DNA from: Mailhella massiliensis
GTDB taxonomy: Bacteria > Desulfobacterota > Desulfovibrionia > Desulfovibrionales > Desulfovibrionaceae
Direction of reading: 5' to 3'
Assembly: GCF_020741395.1 (NCBI RefSeq)
Contig: NZ_DYZA01000232.1
Span: 1 to 15,548 of the forward strand
DNA length: 15,548 bases
Part shown: positions 1 through 6,764 of the stretch, one piece after another
How the letters are laid out: each line of letters starts with the position of its first letter
Numbering within the stretch: position 1 is the first letter of the stretch
The notes under the pieces: generated by a model
Database searches by the model: none
Seen by the model: only the letters and a program-made list of their open reading frames with translations
Told to the model about the DNA's origin: nothing
Made by a program: the position numbers and the translations under genes

Positions 1-68
1 TTGCGCTTTAAGCCTTCCGGCGTCAACTATACCGAACTATCCCAGCATAATTCCTTATTTTTCTATTA

Positions 69-84
69 TGGCATGATTCTTGCT
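69..84 (+). promoter_or_regulatory. Sigma-54 (RpoN) -24/-12 promoter
   Basis: The sequence TGGCATGATTCTTGCT matches the sigma-54 consensus TGGCAYR-N4-TTGCW. The GG (70-71) and GC (82-83) are exactly 12 bases apart, as required. Transcription would begin near base 95, leaving a leader of about 40 bases before the hydrolase start codon at 136. No enhancer-binding repeat is evident in the 68 bases upstream, but the activator site could lie outside the window. The match and position are seen directly; activity is inferred. It implies that the downstream operon is switched on by an enhancer-binding activator. Confidence 0.72.
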
Positions 85-135
85 ATATTCTGTACAGTAT
101 TTCTTTTCTTCGCCCAAGAATTAAGGAGAACATCC

Positions 136-2100
136 ATGAAACGCGCCAAAAGAGTCCTGGTCGTCGGCATTGACGGCTGTGTACGCAAGCTGGTTGAACA
201 ACATATTGCTGAAGGTATCTGCCCGAACTTCAAAAAAGTTTTTGAAAACGGCACCAAAAGCCTGAACAGCCTCTGCCCCATGCCCACCATCACGCCTCCG
301 AACTGGGCCACCATTGCCACCGGAGCATGGCCGATCACTCACCAGATCACCGACTACTGGCGGCACATCCCCGGCACATCTCCCAACGCCTCCAATACGG
401 AAATGAACTTCAGCGGCGAGCGCATCAAGGCTGAAACCATATGGGAAGCCGCCGAACGCGCCGGAAAAACCTCCATTGTGGTGAACTGGCCTACCTCCTA
501 CGGCCTGAACAAGCGTTTCAAAAACTCCATCATTCTCGGCGGCGCCGGCCTTTCCTGCGGCACAATTCAGGACAACGAAACTGCGGCAAAGCTGGGTTCA
601 CCCTACTCCGGCGGCCAGCTCTTCTGCGACGACCTCATCTGCTCTTCCCGCTTCCATCCCGGCGGCATTCAGGGCGAGCTCCAGCCTGCAAGAGGCTGGC
701 AGAACGTGGACGAAATGGGTGACGATCCGCTGGAATTCCCCTTTGAGCTCACCTTTGAAAAAAGCCCATTCCGAATTAAAAGGCCTACCTGGTACTGGCT
801 GGTGCGCGAACTCGGCGACGACGGATACGACACCGTAACGCTCTCCCCCACCCGCGACATGAACGACGCCTTCTTCACCCTGAAGCTCGGCGAATGGTCG
901 GGACGTGTCTTCACCAATATCGAACTGGAAAATGGCTCCAAAAAAGAAGTGGCCTTCCTCGGCAGGATACTCAATCTCTCCGACGACGGCTCCGACTTCG
1001 ACTTCTACATTACCCAGATGCTGAACACCGACGGCGACCTGTGGTGCTTCCCGCCCGAAGCTGCAAAGCCTCTGCGCGACATTGAAGCCGTACCCACCAC
1101 CAAGGCGGGCTTCCTGCTCCGCATGATGGGCTGGTACGACGATGAAATGTTCTCCCAGCTCATTGAAATGCACAACAAGTGGCTGGGTGAAGCACTCGTC
1201 AAGCTCATGGAAAACAACGACTGGTCGCTGTGTTTCTTCCACACGCATCCCACCGATTCCGTGTATCACTACCTGATGACGGAACTCGACCCCGCCACCT
1301 GCTCCTCTAAAGAAGCCCACGACCATGCGTGGGAATTCCACCGCCGCCTGTACCGCTCCACCGACGCCATGCTCGGCAAGCTGCTGGAATGCGCGGATGA
1401 CGGTGAAACGCTCATCATTCTCGTTTCCGACCACGGCTCCAAAGCCGACGGAGCACCCTTCGCTCCTACCATTCCGCTCATCGACGCCGGGCTTCTTGCC
1501 ATTGATGAAACCAAGGAACCCAATGAAGCGGTGAAGCTCACCATCAAAAACCTCGGCAAGGCCCAGGCCGAAGCCATGCTCAAGGCCAACGCCGAACCCA
1601 TCATCGAACAATCCAAGGCCTTCCCGCAGCGAACCTGCTACGTGTATGTGAACCTGAAGAGCAAATATCCCGGCGGTATTGTGGAAGATGAGGACTACTA
1701 CAAGGTACAGCGCGAAATCATAGACGCCCTGTATGCCTATGTGGATCCCAACACCGGCAAGCATCCCGTGGCATGCTGCATGACCAAGGAAACTGCGCGT
1801 CTCATCGGCATGGGCGGCGATCAGTGTGGCGATGTCATATACACGCTGTGGCCCGAATACGGCTCCCAGCACGGCCCGTTCTTTGCCACCGAAAACTGGG
1901 GGCTCGGCGATCTGCACACGCTCTCCGTGTTCTACGGCCCCGGATTCAAAAAGGGTTATGAAATGGAAAGAAGCGTGCAGCTGGTCGATATTGTGCCCAC
2001 CATCTGCTACATGCTCGGCCTTCCCTACCCCAAGGATTGCGAAGGCAGCGTTCTCTACCAGGCTCTTGAAGACCCGGATGCCTGTACTGTAAAGAATTAA
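136..2100 (+). CDS. Alkaline phosphatase superfamily type I phosphodiesterase / nucleotide pyrophosphatase-like hydrolase
   Basis: A 654-residue metal-dependent hydrolase of the nucleotide pyrophosphatase/phosphodiesterase branch of the alkaline phosphatase superfamily. The complete two-metal site is visible: Asp13 in GIDG, nucleophile Thr53 in TITPPNWATIATG, Asp374 and His378 (DSVYH), Asp432-His433 (SDHGS) and His579 (GSQHG). A threonine nucleophile, with no formylglycine Cys-x-Pro-x-Arg motif, argues for phosphodiester, phosphomonoester or phosphonate cleavage rather than sulfatase activity. About 320 residues separate Thr53 from Asp374, far more than in small bacterial NPPs, so the cap is enlarged. 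The C-terminus carries the usual DIVPT...LGLP segment (618-630). ATG 136 is chosen because AAGGAG lies just upstream and the sigma-54 start near 95 would exclude the in-frame ATG at 73. From ATG 136 there is no signal peptide, so the enzyme is probably cytoplasmic. The substrate is unknown; the adjacent tctCBA genes suggest an imported carboxylate-containing compound. Phosphonoacetate hydrolase is one comparable family. Confidence 0.88.
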   Translation: MKRAKRVLVVGIDGCVRKLVEQHIAEGICPNFKKVFENGTKSLNSLCPMPTITPPNWATIATGAWPITHQITDYWRHIPGTSPNASNTEMNFSGERIKAETIWEAAERAGKTSIVVNWPTSYGLNKRFKNSIILGGAGLSCGTIQDNETAAKLGSPYSGGQLFCDDLICSSRFHPGGIQGELQPARGWQNVDEMGDDPLEFPFELTFEKSPFRIKRPTWYWLVRELGDDGYDTVTLSPTRDMNDAFFTLKLGEWSGRVFTNIELENGSKKEVAFLGRILNLSDDGSDFDFYITQMLNTDGDLWCFPPEAAKPLRDIEAVPTTKAGFLLRMMGWYDDEMFSQLIEMHNKWLGEALVKLMENNDWSLCFFHTHPTDSVYHYLMTELDPATCSSKEAHDHAWEFHRRLYRSTDAMLGKLLECADDGETLIILVSDHGSKADGAPFAPTIPLIDAGLLAIDETKEPNEAVKLTIKNLGKAQAEAMLKANAEPIIEQSKAFPQRTCYVYVNLKSKYPGGIVEDEDYYKVQREIIDALYAYVDPNTGKHPVACCMTKETARLIGMGGDQCGDVIYTLWPEYGSQHGPFFATENWGLGDLHTLSVFYGPGFKKGYEMERSVQLVDIVPTICYMLGLPYPKDCEGSVLYQALEDPDACTVKN

Positions 2101-2106
2101 CTCACC

Positions 2107-2129
2107 GGGAAGGCCGGCCAGGCCTTCCC
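2107..2129 (+). other. Intercistronic GC-rich hairpin after the hydrolase gene
   Basis: GGGAAGGCC (2107-2115) pairs perfectly with GGCCTTCCC (2121-2129) around a five-base loop. It is followed by ACTTTTAT, a weak U-rich stretch. It may be a partial terminator or an mRNA-stabilising 3' end that lets tctC expression differ from the hydrolase. Pairing is seen; function is inferred. Confidence 0.55.
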
Positions 2130-2167
2130 ACTTTTATGACACTTCTACAGACGGAGGGGGAATCTTC

Positions 2168-3106
2168 ATGTTCAAAACATTCGCCACAGTCGCAGCTGCA
2201 GCTATCCTGTCATTTGGCACTATTGCCGCTCCCGCCCAGGCAGCCTGGCCGGAACGTCCCGTAAAACTGCTCCTCGGCTCTGCTGCGGGCTCGTCCATCG
2301 ACATGATCGGACGCCTCATCGCTCAGAAGCTGACGGAAAAGTTCGATCAGCCCTTTGTGCCGCAAAACGTGGCAGGGGTCGGACTCGGCACTTTTGCCAT
2401 GACTCTGAAGAACTCCAAATCCGACGGCTATACCATCGGTTTCGGTCTTGACAACAATTTCACCAACGTGGCCCACGACCCCAACGCCCGCTTCAAACTG
2501 GCGGAATTCAAACCGCTGTGCACAGTCTTCAACGGCGATACCTCCTATATCGTCGCCCCGGACTGCCCTTGGAAAAACGTCAAGGAAGCCCTGGAAGCTT
2601 CGCGTAACACTCCTGTTTCCTTCCTGTTCCAGACGGCCATGGACCGCAACTGCTTCGAGCTGCTCGCTTCCCAGGTTCCCGGGGCGCAGGTCAAAATGAT
2701 TCCTCAGAAATCGCCTTCCACCATCATGTCCGCCATCATGGGCGGTCACGGCGATATCGGCAGCTCCGGCGGCCTGCATTACGAACAGGCCCGCGCCGGC
2801 AAGGTACGCACGCTCACCATCATGACGAGCGACCCCTCGCCCAATTACCCCGACGTGGAACTGGCCAAGAACCTCTTCGACGACGTGGTCTGCCCCGACG
2901 CCTACCGTGTCATCATAGTCAAGTCTGACTTCCCCGCCGAAGCTGAAGCCGCTCTTACCGCGGCCCTTCAGGAAATCTGCACCGATCCAGAATTTGAAGC
3001 CGCCATTGAAAAGCTGCATTTCATTCCCCGCTACAAGAATACCGACGATACGGCGAAAATCTTTGCCCAGCAGTACGACGATCTGGCCAGATTCTGGAAA
3101 AAGTAA
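2168..3106 (+). CDS. tctC: Tripartite tricarboxylate transporter substrate-binding protein (TctC/Bug family)
   Basis: A 312-residue periplasmic solute receptor of the TctC/Bug family that delivers a carboxylate to the TctAB membrane complex. A signal peptide is clear: a lysine at position 3, a hydrophobic core and an APAQA-AW cleavage region near residue 25. The mature protein opens with the family's WPERPVKLL strand. The usual ligand loop PGGxxD reads GSAAGSSID (37-45), keeping Asp45 but losing the two glycines after proline, so ligand contacts may differ from those of citrate or aspartate receptors. The later IMGGHGDIG matches the family's GGHVD loop. The start follows a strong AGGGGG ribosome site. 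It is the first gene of tctC-tctB-tctA. The family is certain; the ligand is unknown, and the neighbouring hydrolase hints at an unusual phosphorylated or phosphonated carboxylate. Confidence 0.9.
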   Translation: MFKTFATVAAAAILSFGTIAAPAQAAWPERPVKLLLGSAAGSSIDMIGRLIAQKLTEKFDQPFVPQNVAGVGLGTFAMTLKNSKSDGYTIGFGLDNNFTNVAHDPNARFKLAEFKPLCTVFNGDTSYIVAPDCPWKNVKEALEASRNTPVSFLFQTAMDRNCFELLASQVPGAQVKMIPQKSPSTIMSAIMGGHGDIGSSGGLHYEQARAGKVRTLTIMTSDPSPNYPDVELAKNLFDDVVCPDAYRVIIVKSDFPAEAEAALTAALQEICTDPEFEAAIEKLHFIPRYKNTDDTAKIFAQQYDDLARFWKK

Positions 3107-3117
3107 TACCCCGGCGG

Positions 3118-3137
3118 CCCCGCCCTCTCAGGCGGGG
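3118..3137 (+). other. Intercistronic hairpin between tctC and tctB
   Basis: CCCCGCC (3118-3124) pairs with GGCGGGG (3131-3137) around a six-base loop and no U-tract follows. This fits a 3' stabiliser or attenuator that keeps the abundant binding protein mRNA above that of the membrane subunits, a common arrangement in binding-protein-dependent operons. The pairing is seen; the role is inferred. Confidence 0.5.
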
Positions 3138-3163
3138 TCAAACCTCTGCACCTGAGAGGAATC

Positions 3164-3610
3164 ATGTACAGAGTCAATCTTCTCGCCTACCTGATCCTGC
3201 TGCTGTTCAGCCTGTTCGGCTTTTTCTACATCATCCCGAACTGGACCCCCCCTTACCCCGGCTTCGGTGTTCCTGCATCCTATGTTCCGGGCGTGCTCTG
3301 CTGGATCATCGCCATCCTTTCCGCCATAGGAATTCTGATCACCGTCATGCAGAAAACCGGCAAAGACAAGCCCTGCGAGCTCACTCCCCGGAAGTTCGGA
3401 TATTTTCTGCTGCTGCTCCTGCCCATAGCGCTCAGCATGCCGCTCATGAAGATATTGGGGTTCGTACCCGGATCCATTGTTATCATAGCGGCCCTTCAGT
3501 TCCTGTGCGGAGAAAGGCGCTGGATACGCATTGTTCTTGTGTCCGTTCTTACTGCCGGTATCACCTACGCAGGGCTCTGGTACGGTCTTAAACTTCCGTT
3601 GCCATCATAA
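3164..3610 (+). CDS. tctB: Tripartite tricarboxylate transporter small membrane subunit TctB
   Basis: A 148-residue integral membrane protein with four hydrophobic segments: near residues 5-25, 38-62, 80-110 and 122-142. A short charged stretch (KTGKDKPCELTPRK) joins the second and third. Length, topology and position between tctC and tctA identify it as the small TctB subunit, which partners the large TctA channel in the inner membrane. TctB sequences diverge strongly, so the call rests mostly on context and topology. The start has a GAGAGGA ribosome site. Its stop lies only nine bases before the tctA start codon, so the two are probably co-translated. Confidence 0.85.
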   Translation: MYRVNLLAYLILLLFSLFGFFYIIPNWTPPYPGFGVPASYVPGVLCWIIAILSAIGILITVMQKTGKDKPCELTPRKFGYFLLLLLPIALSMPLMKILGFVPGSIVIIAALQFLCGERRWIRIVLVSVLTAGITYAGLWYGLKLPLPS

Positions 3611-3619
3611 GGAATCACC

Positions 3620-5128
3620 ATGGAAATGCTTGCCGGTTTTACAGATGCGTTCACCCTTCTGAATGCTTTCTATGTATTCATAGGCGTATTTATCGGCATT
3701 GCGGTCGGCTGTGTGCCCGGTCTCGGTGCAAACCTCGCCATTCCTGTTTGTATCCCGCTCACCTACTATATGTCTCCCATTGCGGCCATAGGTTTTCTGG
3801 TGGGCATCAACAAGGGCGGCATGTACGGCGGCTCCATCTCCGCCATACTCATCAACACTCCCGGTGACGTAGCCGCCGTGGCCACCACCTTCGACGGTTA
3901 CCCCATGGCGTGCCAGGGGAAAGGATTCAAGGCCCTGAAAACGGCTCTGTTCTCCTCCTGCTTCGGTGATACGTTCTCCACACTCCTCGTCATCGGCGTG
4001 GCCGGTATCCTGGCCCAGTGGGCTCTGAAAATGGGCCCCACGGAAGTGCTTGCAGTGCTCATTCTTGCGCTTACGCTCATTGCAGCCCTGGAATCGCTCA
4101 TCAAGGGTATTATTTCCGCATCCCTCGGCCTGCTGCTCGCCACGGTGGGCATGGAGCCCACTTCCGGCATGCCCCGCTTCACCTTCGGCTTCTATCAGCT
4201 TGAAAACGGCTTTTCCGTCGTTACCCTGGCCATAGGTATGCTGGCTGTGGCGGAGCTCATCAAACAAGTGCTCAACAAAGGGGAATTTTACCGCATCATC
4301 ACGTTCAAGCAGAACGATGAAACGAGCAAGGCACAAAACCGCTTCACGCTCAAGGACTTTACACGTTGCTTCCCCGTATGGATACGTTCTTCCCTCATAG
4401 GCTCGTTCATCGGCGCCTGCCCCGGTCTCGGCTCCTCTGTCGCGGCATTTCTGAGCTACGGCATAGCCAAAAAGACCGCCGGCCCCTGCGACAAGTTCGG
4501 CGAGGGTGAAATCAAGGGTATTGCCGCTCCTGAAACGGCCAACAACGCCGTGGTGGGCGCAGCCCTCATTCCTCTGTTCACGCTGGGCATTCCCGGTTCC
4601 GTGGCCGCATCGCTGCTCATAGGTGCATTCATCATTCACGGCATCACTCCCGGCCCGCTTATGTTCGAAGAACACGGCCGCGCCGTGGCCGGTATTTACG
4701 GCAGTATGGTTGTGGGCTCCATAGCATGCCTCATTCTCGGCCTGTGCAGCAACCGCATTTTTGTAAAAATGCTGGAAGTGCCCAAAATCATCCTCTACCC
4801 CATCATCCTGTACATCTGCATCATGGGCACCTACGCCACCAACAGCGAACCGCTCGATGTGTACCTGATGGCCGGCATGGCGATCATAGGCCTGCTGTTC
4901 AAGCTCTCCGGCTTTTCCTTCGTCACTTTCATCATCGGCTTTGTGCTGGGCGGCCAGTTCGAACTGGCTCTGCAGCAGACCATCATCGCCTCCGACGGCA
5001 ACCTGCTGGTTCTTTTCACCAGGCCCATCTCCTGCGTGATGATGATTCTTTCGCTGCTGTTCGTGGCATGGAACATCTGGAGCACCTACTTCCGCAAACG
5101 TGAATGTACCGATCCTGAAGCAAAATAA
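3620..5128 (+). CDS. tctA: Tripartite tricarboxylate transporter large permease TctA
   Basis: A 502-residue multi-spanning inner-membrane permease, the usual TctA length. The family hallmark is visible twice, reflecting its internal duplication: GCVPGLGANLAIP (about residues 30-42) and GACPGLGSSVAAF (about 264-277). Other TctA signatures are INKGGMYGGSISAILINTPGD, the cytoplasmic GEGEIKGIAAPETANNAVVGA segment, and TLGIPGSVAASLLIGAFIIHGITPGPLMF. TctA forms the cation-coupled transport path for the ligand delivered by TctC. An AAGGA ribosome site precedes the ATG. The three-gene order tctC-tctB-tctA is complete and intact. Transport of a carboxylate is expected from the family, but the exact substrate cannot be read from the sequence. 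Confidence 0.95.
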   Translation: MEMLAGFTDAFTLLNAFYVFIGVFIGIAVGCVPGLGANLAIPVCIPLTYYMSPIAAIGFLVGINKGGMYGGSISAILINTPGDVAAVATTFDGYPMACQGKGFKALKTALFSSCFGDTFSTLLVIGVAGILAQWALKMGPTEVLAVLILALTLIAALESLIKGIISASLGLLLATVGMEPTSGMPRFTFGFYQLENGFSVVTLAIGMLAVAELIKQVLNKGEFYRIITFKQNDETSKAQNRFTLKDFTRCFPVWIRSSLIGSFIGACPGLGSSVAAFLSYGIAKKTAGPCDKFGEGEIKGIAAPETANNAVVGAALIPLFTLGIPGSVAASLLIGAFIIHGITPGPLMFEEHGRAVAGIYGSMVVGSIACLILGLCSNRIFVKMLEVPKIILYPIILYICIMGTYATNSEPLDVYLMAGMAIIGLLFKLSGFSFVTFIIGFVLGGQFELALQQTIIASDGNLLVLFTRPISCVMMILSLLFVAWNIWSTYFRKRECTDPEAK

Positions 5129-5139
5129 CCCATATCCAC

Positions 5140-5182
5140 GCCGGGCATGCGCATGCAGCCTTGCACCAAGCGCATGCCCGGC
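5140..5182 (+). other. Long perfect hairpin between tctA and the MFS gene
   Basis: A 13-base perfect stem joins 5140-5152 (GCCGGGCATGCGC) with 5170-5182 (GCGCATGCCCGGC) across a 17-base loop. No U-tract follows, so it is not a canonical intrinsic terminator. It could be a processing or stabilising element at the end of the tct transcript, or a protein-binding inverted repeat. It is the strongest hairpin in the operon. Confidence 0.6.
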
Positions 5183-5243
5183 CATATCAAGGCTTTCTCC
5201 TCCCCGTAAAGAGAACGCTAAAACTTTTCCCATGAGGCCCGAC

Positions 5244-6476
5244 ATGAAACTCCGCTCCCCTCTCCTGCTGCTTGCGCTTCTGTGCACAGGCTATGCCCTG
5301 AGCTTTTTCCACAGGGTATGCCCCGCCGTGCTGGCACCGGAGCTGATGGAAGCCTTCAAACTTGACGCGACCTCCTTCAGCCTCATCAGCTCAGCCACCA
5401 TGCTGGGCTACGCAGTCACCCAGATTCCCTCCGGGCTCCTGGCGGATATCATGGGCGGACGCAGAACCATGGCTCTTTATCAGGTACTTGCGGGCTCCTT
5501 CTGCATCGCATTCACGTTCTGCGGCAGCATGGCGCCGGCAGTATTCTGCCGCTTTCTGCTCGGACTTACGCTGGCATGCAACGTACCCGCCTATAAAATC
5601 CTCGCTGCCAGCGTCCCCGCCGACCGTTATGCCCAGTACTGCAGCATCCTCACAGGGTGCAGCGCCGTGGGCACACTGCTTGCAGCCAGCCCCCTGGTAG
5701 CCCTTACCAATCTTGTGGGCTGGCAGATAGCCCTGCTGCTTGCGGGTATCTTCACCGTTCTTATCGGTGTTGCCGTCTTTCTCCTTCTGGAGGATTCCGA
5801 CTGTGCAAACTCCAGGGACGTACCCTCTCCCTTGGAAAATCTCAGGGCACTCAAGAAAGGCCTCTACGAAGTCGTTCACCTGAAGAACTTCTGGCTCATC
5901 TTCCTGTGGTTCATGTTCATGATCGGCAACATGTTCGTTCTTCTCACCACATGGTGGGGCAGCTACCTCATGGAAGCCAACGGACTGAGCAAGGAGGCCA
6001 CCGGCCTGAGCCTGTCCATCATGTCCCTGGGTCCGCTTCCCCTGCTCGTAGTCGTTCCGTGGCTGTCCGACAATGTGTTCCGTTCCCGCAGAATCTTTCT
6101 TCTCGCCGCAGCCCTGCTCGAAAGCGCGGCCCTGGCCTATGTCTGCTTCAGCAGCAGCGCTCTTTCCTTTACGGAACTCACCGTTGCGGGGCTGTCCATC
6201 AGCGCCGCCACCACCTGCATGGGCCCCCTCAGCTTCACCATGGTCAAGGAAAGCGTTCCCTCTTCCGCCCTGGCTTCCGCCTGCGGTTTTCTGAACTGCA
6301 GCGGCCCGGTTATGGCCGCAGTGCTCCAGTGGCTCGTAGGCGCAGTGTTGACATGGCAGACGAATTCCGGATCAACCGTGCAGGGGGCCTATTCCTGCGC
6401 TTTTCTCCTCCTTCTGGCAGGAAGCCTGACGGCCCTTGCAGCTTCCCTGTTTATGAAAGACACACTCAAAAGGTAA
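5244..6476 (+). CDS. Major facilitator superfamily transporter
   Basis: A 410-residue inner-membrane secondary transporter with about twelve hydrophobic segments. The MFS motif A, GLLADIMGGRR, lies in the loop after the second segment (residues 64-74), and a charged central loop (DSDCANSRDVPSPLENLRALKKG) separates the two six-helix halves. ATG 5244 is chosen because GAGG lies six bases upstream. The in-frame ATG at 5232 is possible but has no well-placed ribosome site, and the region before that looks non-coding. Following tctA in the same direction, it may export the product of the hydrolase reaction or import a related compound. That role is inference, and no subfamily could be assigned with confidence. 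Its stop lies three bases before the next start codon. Confidence 0.88.
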   Translation: MKLRSPLLLLALLCTGYALSFFHRVCPAVLAPELMEAFKLDATSFSLISSATMLGYAVTQIPSGLLADIMGGRRTMALYQVLAGSFCIAFTFCGSMAPAVFCRFLLGLTLACNVPAYKILAASVPADRYAQYCSILTGCSAVGTLLAASPLVALTNLVGWQIALLLAGIFTVLIGVAVFLLLEDSDCANSRDVPSPLENLRALKKGLYEVVHLKNFWLIFLWFMFMIGNMFVLLTTWWGSYLMEANGLSKEATGLSLSIMSLGPLPLLVVVPWLSDNVFRSRRIFLLAAALLESAALAYVCFSSSALSFTELTVAGLSISAATTCMGPLSFTMVKESVPSSALASACGFLNCSGPVMAAVLQWLVGAVLTWQTNSGSTVQGAYSCAFLLLLAGSLTALAASLFMKDTLKR

Positions 6477-6479
6477 ATC

Positions 6480-6752
6480 ATGACCGGCGAAGAAATCTAC
6501 AACTTTACACAGGAGACGCTTTGCGCCCTGGCCCGTGCGGCCGGCGTGGGCGTGGAGTTCATGGAACCCATTGTTCTCATGGGCAAACTCAGAGTGCATA
6601 AGACACCGGAAAAAGACGACGCCTACTACTGGCAGCAGACGCTTCTGCTGCGCGTCCGACGCGAACGCGGAGAACTCGGCACCACTTGGATCTTCTTTGA
6701 TGCCGAAGGAAGGGAACTCACCCGTCTTTTTCAGGAAAAACACAAACAATAA
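6480..6752 (+). CDS. Conserved small hypothetical protein (90 aa)
   Basis: Not recognised. A 90-residue soluble, charged protein with no signal peptide, membrane segment or cysteine pair; its single Cys is near residue 15. It appears to have an N-terminal helix (GEEIYNFTQETLCALARAAG), a central hydrophobic strand (VEFMEPIVLMGKLRV) and two more strands (YYWQQTLLLRVRRE, LGTTWIFFDAEG), suggesting a small alpha/beta fold. The start sits three bases after the MFS stop, with AAAAGG as ribosome site, and the next gene follows after 12 bases. The tight packing argues that it is a real gene functioning with the 201-aa protein downstream. Possible roles include a small subunit or chaperone for that partner, but nothing in the sequence proves it. 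Confidence 0.7.
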   Translation: MTGEEIYNFTQETLCALARAAGVGVEFMEPIVLMGKLRVHKTPEKDDAYYWQQTLLLRVRRERGELGTTWIFFDAEGRELTRLFQEKHKQ

Positions 6753-6764
6753 GGAGCAATCGAC

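Noticed and set aside
598..1917. 439-aa minus-strand frame opposite the hydrolase
   Set aside because: Antisense shadow; the hydrolase carries all catalytic residues on the plus strand.
73..2100. In-frame upstream ATG giving the hydrolase a hydrophobic N-terminus (MILAIFCTVFLFFAQEL)
   Set aside because: It would overlap the sigma-54 element and lie upstream of the predicted transcript start. It has no ribosome site, whereas ATG 136 has AAGGAG. If another promoter exists, a membrane anchor would be possible.
5100..5243. N-terminal extension of the MFS protein from GTG 5100
   Set aside because: It overlaps the end of tctA and the strong hairpin at 5140-5182, and the extension is Pro/Arg/Cys-rich without family resemblance. 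ATG 5244 has its own ribosome site.
3605..5287. 560-aa open frame on the minus strand opposite tctA
   Set aside because: His-, Gly- and Ala-rich composition typical of an antisense shadow of a GC-rich gene, with no family signature; tctA on the other strand is certain.
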